A stretch of DNA of 64,000 nucleotides from Shewanella sp. ANA-3. Its GTDB lineage: Bacteria > Pseudomonadota > Gammaproteobacteria > Enterobacterales > Shewanellaceae. A program made the translations under genes and the position numbers. The stretch is from contig NC_008577.1 in the NCBI RefSeq assembly GCF_000203935.1, forward strand, positions 62,001-126,000, written 5' to 3'. Under the pieces are notes generated by a model that saw nothing but the letters and a program-made list of their open reading frames with translations, was not told the origin of the DNA and did no database searches. How positions within the stretch are numbered: position 1 is the stretch's first letter; each line of letters begins with the position of its first letter. Shown here piece by piece: positions 56,604 to 64,000 of this stretch.

Positions 56604-57518
56604 ATGGCGACTCAAGATATCATTCAACGTTCCGGCACTTCGCAAGCGACTCCGCCTGCACAGGCGAGAGTCGGTGGCGTGAAGCAAATTGCGAAGCTGT
56701 TTGACGCGACTAAGTGTAATGGTTGTAAAGCCTGTCAGGTCGCTTGTTCTGAATGGAATGACCTGCGTGAAGAAGTGGGTTCGTTCCAAGGGACTTATCA
56801 AAACCCAGCATCTCTGTCGCCAGAGTGCTGGACCTTGATGAAGTACAACGAGATCGAAGACCAAGGCAAATTACGTTGGCAGTTTACCCACAGTGCTTGT
56901 ATGCACTGTGCGGATCCCGCCTGCTTAAAGGCCTGTTCTACCTCTGGCGCGATTGTTCAACATGCCAACGGCACTGTGGATTTCGATTCGGACAAATGTA
57001 TTGGCTGTGGTTATTGTGCCAGTGCCTGTCCATTCGATATCCCGAAGATCAGCGCCGTCGACAACAAAGCCTACAAGTGCACTATGTGCTCTGACCGCTT
57101 GGCTGTTGGGCTGGAGCCTTCCTGCGTGAAGTCCTGTACCACGGGTGCGCTGCGTTTTGGCACGCGCGAAGACATGCTGTTCTACTCAGAAAAGCGTGTT
57201 AACGAGCTAAAAGAACGCGGTTTTGCTAAGGCGGGACTCTACAACCCTGAGGGCGTAGGTGGCACAGGCATGCTGATGATATTGCACGATGTCACTCAGC
57301 CTGAAACCTACGAAATGCCAAAGGATCCGCAAATCCCATTGTCTGTCACCCTGTGGCAGGACTGGGTGAAACCACTAGGTACTGTCGGACTGCTTGCAAC
57401 GGCGGCAGTGGCCTGCCTGCATAAGATCACCGTCGGTCGCAACATAGTGGAAGAGGATCAACCCGGCTATCAGCCGCCAGAGGACAAGGCGCAAGCGGAA
57501 GAGGAGGCCAAGAAATGA
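56604..57518 (+). CDS. fdnH: Formate dehydrogenase iron-sulfur subunit
   Basis: A 304-residue electron-transfer subunit with four [4Fe-4S] cysteine clusters: CNGCKACQVACSEW, CMHCADPACLKAC, CIGCGYCASACPF and CTMCSDRL...CVKSC. A single membrane helix near residues 250-270 anchors it. It passes electrons from FdnG to the cytochrome b subunit. The start follows the fdnG stop by 2 bp. Confidence 0.96.
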   Translation: MATQDIIQRSGTSQATPPAQARVGGVKQIAKLFDATKCNGCKACQVACSEWNDLREEVGSFQGTYQNPASLSPECWTLMKYNEIEDQGKLRWQFTHSACMHCADPACLKACSTSGAIVQHANGTVDFDSDKCIGCGYCASACPFDIPKISAVDNKAYKCTMCSDRLAVGLEPSCVKSCTTGALRFGTREDMLFYSEKRVNELKERGFAKAGLYNPEGVGGTGMLMILHDVTQPETYEMPKDPQIPLSVTLWQDWVKPLGTVGLLATAAVACLHKITVGRNIVEEDQPGYQPPEDKAQAEEEAKK

Positions 57519-58156
57519 GCAAGCATAACAAGCAAGAAATGGTAGTGCGTCACAAACTGTTCGACCGCATCTGTCATTGGTTCATTGTGGCCGTGGGGCT
57601 AGTCACCTTTCTGACGGGCTTTTCCTTCTTCTATCCCTCCTTCCAATGGTTGGGCGCGATAGCGGGCACACCGCAATTGGCGAAGTTTATTCACCCAATT
57701 GCCGGCCTGATGATGTGTTTACCGCTGATGTTGATGTTGGTGCGTTATTACCACCACAACAAATGGGAAAAACACGATCTGGCTTGGATGCTCGCCATCA
57801 AGGACGTGATGTTCGAGAACGAGGAAAAAATCCCGCCTATCGGCCATTACAACCCTGGTCAAAAAGTGCTGTTCCGTGCCTTTGTACTGACTTCCATCAC
57901 CTTAACCGTGACGGGATTCATCATGTGGCAACCCTACTTTGCACCTTACTTCTCGGCCACTGTGGTGGGCTGGGCAATCGTGCTGCACGCCATTTGTGCC
58001 TTGATCATGCTGATGTTTGTGATGGTGCACTTTTGGATGGCGACCTGGGTGGAAGGTTCTATCACAGGCATGCTTTACGGCAAGGTCTCTAAGGCTTGGT
58101 GCCGTAAACATCATCCGCTGATGTTGGATGAACATTCGGACGTGGAGAAACATTAA
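57515..58156 (+). CDS. fdnI: Formate dehydrogenase cytochrome b556 subunit
   Basis: A 213-residue four-helix membrane protein that binds two haems b and reduces quinone. Conserved histidines are seen in RICHWFIV (helix 1), [16 protein letters not shown] and MVHFWMATW. It overlaps fdnH by 4 bp. The three genes encode the complete respiratory complex. Confidence 0.94.
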
Positions 58157-59064
58157 TGAGTCATACAGCCGAGATACCTATGGTCCCCGGCAGCGAATCG
58201 CCGCTGGAGCTTAAACCCTTAAAGGCGGTGGACCCTAAAACTGTGTATCACAGACGGGCGCAGCGTTTGTTGTCGTTGGCCAAGGACTCGCCGCTGGCCG
58301 ACTACTTTGAGCTATGCCGCCGTGTGGTTGCGATTCAGGCCAGATTGGCGGCGGAGGCTGACTTCGGTCAGCTTCTCGCTTGGGGGAAAGATGAAGCGAT
58401 TCCGCTTTCCCACTTGGGTTCAGAGGCAGATAGCTACTGGCAAGGACTGCTACAACAACTGTTAAGCGATCTGCTGCCGCAGGTGGATGAGGATATGGCG
58501 CGAGTGCTGCGTTTGTTGATGCAGCAATCTCCAGAGCAACTCACCTCCTGGGGCAGTGCACTGCGTCAGGGACATATGAGCGAAGTCCCCGCACGCTTCA
58601 GTTTGTTTATCTGGGCGGCGATGGGGGTCTACTGGTCCCATTGGGCACCTATGGTGATTAAACGGATCGATCAACGCAAAGTCGTGCAGCAGAACCTATG
58701 CCCGATTTGCGGCTGTCATCCTGTGGCGAGCGTAATCGTCGACCAGCCGCGAGCGGGTCTGCGTTATCTGCATTGCAGTTTGTGCGAGAGCGAATGGCAT
58801 TACATTCGCGCCCACTGCACTAGCTGCGGTCAGGATAAAGGGACGACGCTCTGGTCATTCGATGATGCTAAGGCGCAGGTGCGCATCGAGAGCTGCGATG
58901 AATGCCATGGTTACACCAAGATGCTGTTCGTCGAAAAGTCACCGCTGATGGATGTGGCGGCCGACGACTTAGCGACCCTGATGCTCGACAGTGAGCTAAA
59001 TGCCAAGGGCTTTGGGGCGACCACTGTCAATCCATTGCTACTGGCCCACGAAACTGAGCAATAA
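58156..59064 (+). CDS. fdhE: Formate dehydrogenase accessory protein FdhE
   Basis: FdhE is a cytosolic rubredoxin-like chaperone needed for assembly and export of Tat-dependent formate dehydrogenases. The 302-residue protein has cysteine pairs in [24 protein letters not shown] and CDECHGY, the four knuckles of the family. Its start overlaps the fdnI stop by one base. Confidence 0.94.
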
Positions 59065-59112
59065 CCAAAGTCGGGAAGGGCTCACCGAGTCCTTCCCCTT
59101 ATATTTATCAAG

Positions 59113-60543
59113 ATGATACAAATGATGACCCAAGTACCCGATACACCCCAAGCCCTGTACCGCGCGCTGCCGTCGATGGACAGTCTGCTCGCCGATGCAA
59201 TATTGGCGCCCCTGCTGCAAAGCTATGGTAAAGCGGCGGTAAAGGCGGCGCTGGATAGCCAGTTACGCACGGCGCGTGAGCTGATAGCTCAGGAGCGACG
59301 TTTACCCGCTTGGTGTGCTAACCCGTCATTATTGAACGGATATTTGGTTGATCAATTGTCTAAGGACTATAGCCATAGTCTTAAGCCCGTGTGGAACCTC
59401 ACGGGAACTATCCTGCATACCAATCTTGGTCGCGCCCAGCAGTCTGAGGCGGCCATTCGGGCGGTGACCTCTGTGATGCGTTATCCCACGCCGCTGGAAT
59501 TTGAGTTGGCAGCGGGTGAACGCGGCCATCGGGATAATGCCATTAGTGGGTTAATCCAGCGCTTAACAGGAGCTGAGGCCTGCTGCGTGGTGAATAACAA
59601 CGCCGCTGCTGTGTTGCTGATGTTGTCGGCGGTGGCGGCGGGTAAAGAAGTGATTGTCTCCCGCGGCGAGCTGGTGGAAATCGGCGGCGCCTTTCGTATT
59701 CCTGACATTATGCGCCAAGCGGGCTGTATCTTAGTGGAAGTTGGCAGCACTAATCGTACTCACCTTAAGGACTATGAGCAGGCGATCACCGAAAATACCG
59801 CCGCCATCATGAAGGTGCACACCAGCAACTACCATATCAGTGGCTTTACCGCTTCGGTGGATGAGGCCAGATTAGGCCAACTCTGCCGCGAGCGTGGGGT
59901 CGCGCTGATTTCGGATCTTGGCAGTGGTTCACTCACCGACTTACGCCGTTTTGGCCTGAAACAAGAGCCGACTCCCCAAGCCATGCTGGCGGATGGGGTC
60001 GATCTGGTTAGCTTCTCCGGCGATAAACTCCTTGGCGGCCCGCAATCGGGTTTGATTGTCGGCAAACAGGCGCTGATCAACAAACTTCAAAGTCATCCGC
60101 TCAAGCGTGCATTGCGCTGCGACAAGCTGATTCTCGCGGCGCTCGAGGCGACGCTGATCCACTATTTGAACCCCGAAACCTTGGATCGGGAACTGCCGAT
60201 TATGGCTAAATTTGCCCGCAGCCAAGCTGAGTTACGTCAAATCGGTGAGCGTCTGCAGCGCGCCTTAGAGCCGCTGTTTGCACCGAGTTATGGCATCGAG
60301 CTAGTGGAGTGCCAAACCCAAGTCGGTAGCGGCTCGCAGCCCGATACCTTTTTGCCCTCAATCGCCCTGTGCTTTAACGCGCAAGAGGGCGGCAGTTTAA
60401 CGTTGCTCGAGCAGCATTTTAAGCAGGCGCAGCGCCCTGTGATTGGCCGTATGACCCAAGATCAACTTCGCCTCGATCTGCGCGGTATCGATGATGAGGC
60501 CGAGTTGTTAGCCGAACTCAGCACCTTAGGTGTGCAGCTATGA
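59113..60543 (+). CDS. selA: L-seryl-tRNA(Sec) selenium transferase
   Basis: SelA converts Ser-tRNA(Sec) to Sec-tRNA(Sec) with selenophosphate. The 476-residue PLP enzyme has the Schiff-base lysine at 305 in [14 protein letters not shown], and the N-terminal tRNA-binding segment with [15 protein letters not shown]. coli SelA is 463 residues. ATG 59113 or 59125 could be the start. It overlaps selB by 4 bp (ATGA). Confidence 0.95.
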   Translation: MIQMMTQVPDTPQALYRALPSMDSLLADAILAPLLQSYGKAAVKAALDSQLRTARELIAQERRLPAWCANPSLLNGYLVDQLSKDYSHSLKPVWNLTGTILHTNLGRAQQSEAAIRAVTSVMRYPTPLEFELAAGERGHRDNAISGLIQRLTGAEACCVVNNNAAAVLLMLSAVAAGKEVIVSRGELVEIGGAFRIPDIMRQAGCILVEVGSTNRTHLKDYEQAITENTAAIMKVHTSNYHISGFTASVDEARLGQLCRERGVALISDLGSGSLTDLRRFGLKQEPTPQAMLADGVDLVSFSGDKLLGGPQSGLIVGKQALINKLQSHPLKRALRCDKLILAALEATLIHYLNPETLDRELPIMAKFARSQAELRQIGERLQRALEPLFAPSYGIELVECQTQVGSGSQPDTFLPSIALCFNAQEGGSLTLLEQHFKQAQRPVIGRMTQDQLRLDLRGIDDEAELLAELSTLGVQL

Positions 60544-62561
60544 TTATGGTCACCGCGGGCCATGTCGACCACGGCAAGAGCACGTTGATCCGTGCCTTAA
60601 CGGGGATGAACACCGACAGGCTCCCCGAAGAAAAACGCCGTGGCATGACCATCGATCTCGGTTACGCCTTTATGCCACTGCGGGATGGCACTCGCTTAGC
60701 CTTTATTGATGTGCCCGGCCATGAAAAATTTATCAATAATATGCTGGTAGGCGTGAGCCACGTGCGCCACGCGCTGCTGGTGTTGGCCTGTGACGATGGC
60801 GTGATGCCACAAACCCGCGAGCATCTGCAAATCCTCGCGCTTTTACCGCTAAACAGTTTGACCTTAGTGCTGACCAAGCGGGATTTGGTCGATGACCAAA
60901 CCGCCGCCAAGTTGACCCTAGAGGGAATGGCGCTGCTTGCTGAATACGGTATCGAGGCCAGTGGCGTATTTGAGGTTTGCGCTAATGATGCAGGCGATGC
61001 GGGGGTAGATACCCTTAAGCAACATATTTTGGATATTGCCGAGTTGCAATCGACCCAAGCGGAAGATGCCAGCAGCTTTAGGATGACGCTCGATCGCGCC
61101 TTTAGCGTTAAAGGCGCCGGCTGTGTGGTCACGGGCACTGTGATTAGCGGCAGTGTGTGTATCGGCGATAGCCTCTACAGCTCTGGGCAAAAAGCGAAAT
61201 TACGGGTGCGCGGTATTCATTGCCAAGGGATGGAAGTCCACAGAGCCTTGAGTGGCACTCGGGTCGCCTTAAATCTTACTGGCGTTGATAACCACAGGGC
61301 GCCCGCCCGCGGTGACTGGTTAAGCAGCCTGCCTCAGGCGGAGCTGTGCGCCAGACCTGTAGTGCAAATTCGCAGTTTCGAACCCTTAACCCATTGGCAA
61401 AATGTGCATTGTCACCACGGCGCCGACCATACCCTAGGGCGAGTATCGCTTCTGGATGAAGCCGATGAGCAGGGGCGTTATCTGGCCGAAATTGTGCTCG
61501 ATAAGCCATTGCTGCTATGTCAGGACGACCCGATAGTGCTCAGGCATATTGGTGGCAAGCAAACGCTGGGCGCTGGGCGGGTGCTGGCATTAAAAGTTCC
61601 CAATCGTAAGAAGCGTACGCCGGAGCGTGTCAGTAAGTTGCAACAGCTGGCTCAGCTCTCCAATCCGGTGAATGTGCTGGCGCTACTCGGTCAGACTGAG
61701 GCGCTCAGTATTGATGAAATCCGTTGGCGTTGGCAGCTAACCGATGAAGGGCTGGCTGCCATGCTGGCGCAGGCGGGGCTGACTCGCCTCGGAGCCTATG
61801 GGCTATCGACCCAGTTACTTGAGCAAGAAAAACAGCAGTTTATCGATCTGTTACGTGAATACCACCAACAGCACCCCGACCAATTGGGGCTGGGGCGTAA
61901 TCGCCTGCAACGCATGAGCCACAACGTATTGCCTAGCGAGCTTGCCAATAAGGTGCTCGATAGTCTCTGCCAAGAAGGGCAGATGGTACTGCGCGGCGCC
62001 TTGCTGCAGCTGGCGGATCACAGGATTGTCCTCGATAGCGAGGCGCAGCAATGCTGGCAACGCTTGGCCCCTTGGTTGGCGCAGCAAACCTCGCCCGTGT
62101 GGGTGACTGAGATGGGGGAATATCTCGAACTCGAGCCCGCCAAACTCAGATTGCTATGTTTTCAACTGGTGCAACAGGGCTTTATTACCGCCGTAGTGAA
62201 GGATAGATATCTGCTGAGCGAGCAGTTGTGTCATTACGCCAATCTGGTGCGAGCGCATGTGGAAACCCACGGCAAGCTCGAAACCGCAGAGTTTAAGGAT
62301 CTGATTGGCCTAGGCCGCAAGGTCAGTATTCAGCTGTTGGAGTTTTTTGACCGCAGTGGTTTTACCCGTAGGAAGTATCGCAGTAACAGTCGGGAGATTC
62401 GGGATGGGGAACTGTTTTATTCCCATGAGAATTGGCGGAAGAACATAGGAGTCGAACCTACCCAGGACTGCTGGCAGCCCTACCCGGATTTGAAGTCCGG
62501 ACGCCTCACCGGAGACGACGTTCTTCCAATAGAAGACAAACCGATAGTAGAAAATGCATAA
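60540..62561 (+). CDS. selB: Selenocysteine-specific elongation factor SelB
   Basis: SelB brings Sec-tRNA(Sec) to UGA codons marked by a SECIS element. The protein (673 residues) has an EF-Tu-like GTPase (GHVDHGKST at 7-15, [12 protein letters not shown]) and four C-terminal winged helices; the last ends near [21 protein letters not shown]. coli SelB has 614 residues. The final 42 residues (632-673) have no counterpart known to me: codons 632-663 are the complement of the selC tRNA gene. Confidence 0.95.
   Translation: MIMVTAGHVDHGKSTLIRALTGMNTDRLPEEKRRGMTIDLGYAFMPLRDGTRLAFIDVPGHEKFINNMLVGVSHVRHALLVLACDDGVMPQTREHLQILALLPLNSLTLVLTKRDLVDDQTAAKLTLEGMALLAEYGIEASGVFEVCANDAGDAGVDTLKQHILDIAELQSTQAEDASSFRMTLDRAFSVKGAGCVVTGTVISGSVCIGDSLYSSGQKAKLRVRGIHCQGMEVHRALSGTRVALNLTGVDNHRAPARGDWLSSLPQAELCARPVVQIRSFEPLTHWQNVHCHHGADHTLGRVSLLDEADEQGRYLAEIVLDKPLLLCQDDPIVLRHIGGKQTLGAGRVLALKVPNRKKRTPERVSKLQQLAQLSNPVNVLALLGQTEALSIDEIRWRWQLTDEGLAAMLAQAGLTRLGAYGLSTQLLEQEKQQFIDLLREYHQQHPDQLGLGRNRLQRMSHNVLPSELANKVLDSLCQEGQMVLRGALLQLADHRIVLDSEAQQCWQRLAPWLAQQTSPVWVTEMGEYLELEPAKLRLLCFQLVQQGFITAVVKDRYLLSEQLCHYANLVRAHVETHGKLETAEFKDLIGLGRKVSIQLLEFFDRSGFTRRKYRSNSREIRDGELFYSHENWRKNIGVEPTQDCWQPYPDLKSGRLTGDDVLPIEDKPIVENA
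62433..62527 (-). tRNA. selC: Selenocysteine tRNA, anticodon UCA, antisense within selB
   Basis: The 95-nt minus-strand sequence closely follows E. coli selC: 5' GGAAGAACGTCGTCTCC, anticodon arm CCGGA-CTTCAAA-TCCGG with anticodon TCA (62491-62493), an unusually long variable arm, T arm GTTCGACTC and encoded 3' CCA. The acceptor stem pairs GGAAGAA with TTCTTCC. Unique tRNA-Sec features (long extra arm, 8-bp acceptor) are present. It lies fully inside the selB reading frame on the opposite strand. Confidence 0.97.
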
Positions 62562-62572
62562 ACCTGAATCAA
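62544..62572 (-). promoter_or_regulatory. Probable sigma70 promoter for selC
   Basis: Read on the minus strand: TTGATT (62567-62572), a 17-bp spacer, then TACTAT (62544-62549). The -10 ends 16 bp before the mature tRNA 5' end, so a short leader for RNase P is predicted. The promoter overlaps the selB stop codon (62559-62561). Confidence 0.6.
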
Positions 62573-62668
62573 GTGCATTCGTATTTAGTTAGCCACTTTG
62601 TGACTTGAGTCGAACTTTATTGGCAAACCAATTGTTTTTATTTGAATTTATGATTTTAGAGGGTCGCT

Positions 62669-63505
62669 ATGGAATATCATTCACACGCCGTGGTTACTGA
62701 AAGAAAGGTGACCCTTTTAGAACAGGGGCAGGCTTCCGAGTTAACCGATTATGTGGCTAACGAGGTGCGAGTGGCACTGGTGTATAACGGCATCGCCCAC
62801 ACTGTGATGCTCGCCAGCCCAGAAAATCTCGAAGAGTTCGCGATTGGCTTTACCTTGTCGGAGCGGATTGTTTCCCATGTGAATGAAATCAAAGGTGTGG
62901 ATCTGGAGTTTACTCCCGAAGGCGTGCTCATTCAGGTAGAGATCACCCAAAGATGCTTTATGGAACTCAAGCAGCAGCGGCGTAATATGGCAGGGCGCAC
63001 GGGTTGCGGACTCTGTGGTGTTGCGCAGCTAGAAGAGGCGGTTAAACCCGTTATTCGTGTGGACTCGGACGCCAGATTTAATATCGATCATCTGCAGCTC
63101 GCCTTAGAGCAGATCAAAGAGAATCAACATCACTTTAAGCTTACGGGGGCGACCCATGCCGCCATGGGCTTAGATGCGGAAGGACAAATCATCGCCGCCT
63201 TCGAGGACATAGGTCGGCACATCGCACTGGATAAATTAATCGGTGGATTTTCAATGCGTAAGGCAGAGCGACCTGTCGCCGTGTTGCTCACTAGCCGCGC
63301 CAGTTTCGAAATGGTGCAAAAGGCCGCCAGTGCCAATATCCAAATTCTGTTTGCTATGTCCGCCGTGACTTCACTGGCGTTGGAATTAGCAGAGAAAAGC
63401 AACATCACGCTTATCGGTTTTTGCCGTAATGGCAGAGCCACGCTCTACACCCATAGCTATCGGTTATCGGGAGTAAATCGTGGTTGTCTAGCGAAAGCCA
63501 TCTAA
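62669..63505 (+). CDS. fdhD: Formate dehydrogenase sulfurtransferase FdhD
   Basis: FdhD passes sulfur from IscS to the molybdenum or tungsten cofactor of formate dehydrogenase. The 278-residue protein has the catalytic CxxC motif Cys113-Cys116 in RTGCGLCGVAQ and the GDP/cofactor-binding GATHAAMGLD and EDIGRHIALDKLIG regions. AGAGGG precedes the ATG. It completes the maturation set started by fdhE, but it follows a 107-bp gap so has its own promoter. Confidence 0.95.
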   Translation: MEYHSHAVVTERKVTLLEQGQASELTDYVANEVRVALVYNGIAHTVMLASPENLEEFAIGFTLSERIVSHVNEIKGVDLEFTPEGVLIQVEITQRCFMELKQQRRNMAGRTGCGLCGVAQLEEAVKPVIRVDSDARFNIDHLQLALEQIKENQHHFKLTGATHAAMGLDAEGQIIAAFEDIGRHIALDKLIGGFSMRKAERPVAVLLTSRASFEMVQKAASANIQILFAMSAVTSLALELAEKSNITLIGFCRNGRATLYTHSYRLSGVNRGCLAKAI

Positions 63506-63629
63506 AGCGTGTCGCCACACAATTAAGATTCTTTAGCGCCTTATTTTTAAGGGATGGTGCCTTGCTTGTGTGGCAACGGGTATAAGCCTCGTGCTTATTT
63601 TTTATAGTCTCGTTCATTAGGGTAATGAC

Positions 63630-64000
63630 ATGACATGGCAAGAATTTAAACAACAATATTTAGTCCGTTTTTGGGCACCTATGCCTGCGGTTATCGCCGC
63701 CGGTATCCTTTCTACTTACTATTTTGGGTTAACTGGTACTTTTTGGGCTGTTACGGGGGAATTTACGCGCTGGGGCGGGCACTTACTGCAATTGGTTGGT
63801 GCAAATCCTGAAACTTGGGGTTATTTCAAGGTGATTGGTTTACAGGGTTCTCCCTTAGACCGTATCGACGGCATGATGATCATCGGCATGTTTGGTGGTT
63901 GTATTGCGGCGGCGCTGTGGGCGAATAACGTCAAACTGCGTATGCCACAGAGCCGTATCCGCATCGCTCAGGCGTTAATCGGCGGCATTATTGCTGGCTT
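63630..64000 (+). CDS. YeeE/YedE-family transporter, 5' part only
   Basis: The reading frame from ATG 63630 (MTWQEFKQQYLVRFWAPMP) is open to the window end, 123 complete codons, and the gene continues outside. It predicts several membrane helices with a GMFGGCIAAALW segment resembling YeeE/YedE (DUF395) sulfur-compound transporters. A YedE member, FdhT of Campylobacter, supports selenium supply to formate dehydrogenase. Its place next to fdhD suggests the same job here. Confidence 0.75.
   Translation, partial: MTWQEFKQQYLVRFWAPMPAVIAAGILSTYYFGLTGTFWAVTGEFTRWGGHLLQLVGANPETWGYFKVIGLQGSPLDRIDGMMIIGMFGGCIAAALWANNVKLRMPQSRIRIAQALIGGIIAG

Noticed and set aside
60662..61138. 158-codon frame antisense to selB
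   Set aside because: Shadow of the SelB GTPase region with no recognisable motif.

Overview
The window reads as a chromosomal segment of a gammaproteobacterium, most likely Shewanella. The order rhodanese-secB-gpsA, the histidine-degradation block next to a selenocysteine formate dehydrogenase, and the sucrose cluster (scrR, scrP, scrT, TonB receptor, scrK) all fit that genus. The assignment rests on gene order and recognised protein families, not on a database search. No rRNA, prophage or CRISPR array is visible. Layout: 1-3.7 kb holds housekeeping genes (rhodanese, secB, gpsA, a YhiN-type flavoprotein). 3.7-5.8 kb is an AT-rich accessory patch with an unknown gene, a DUF2971 gene and two gene-poor stretches rich in hairpins. 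5.8-9.7 kb is a four-gene minus-strand operon in which a short KdpD-like kinase and KdpE-like regulator precede a Ktr/Trk-type potassium uptake pair. 9.9-13.7 kb has a pirin, a TauE permease, an NlpC/P60 lipoprotein and an MFS exporter. 13.8-21.6 kb is a complete sucrose catabolic cluster with three copies of a TTAATCGATTAA-type palindrome in its two regulatory gaps, presumably ScrR operators. 21.8-32.3 kb holds mog, a GlxA-type regulator, two ABC export systems arranged divergently around a palindrome (one preceded by a secreted alpha/beta hydrolase, the other by a YtrA-type GntR regulator), and an acyl-CoA synthetase. 32.4-41.1 kb is a mixed stretch: a large YwqK/MORN-like repeat protein, two thioesterases, an HPP membrane protein, MerR and quinone reductase, and mtnC. 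At 41.3-42.6 kb a complete IS3-family element interrupts a membrane-protein gene; its ends, 3-bp target duplication and frameshift site can all be read. 43.4-47.4 kb has a DUF885 lipoprotein, a MarR-SIP operon with two operators, and a GIY-YIG protein. 47.5-53 kb is the hut locus (hutI divergent from hutC-hutU-hutH) with a HutC-like palindrome between hutI and hutC. From 53.6 kb to the end is a selenium and formate island: fdnG with an in-frame UGA selenocysteine codon, fdnH, fdnI, fdhE, selA, selB, the selenocysteine tRNA, fdhD and the start of a YedE-family transporter. These genes form one functional set: SelA charges tRNA-Sec, SelB delivers it to the UGA of FdnG, FdhE and FdhD mature the enzyme, and YedE may supply selenium. 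selD is not in the window. The most unusual structure is selC, which lies wholly antisense inside the 3' end of the selB reading frame, so SelB carries a C-terminal tail of about 42 residues, most of it encoded by the complement of a tRNA gene. A sigma70-like promoter for selC overlaps the selB stop codon.
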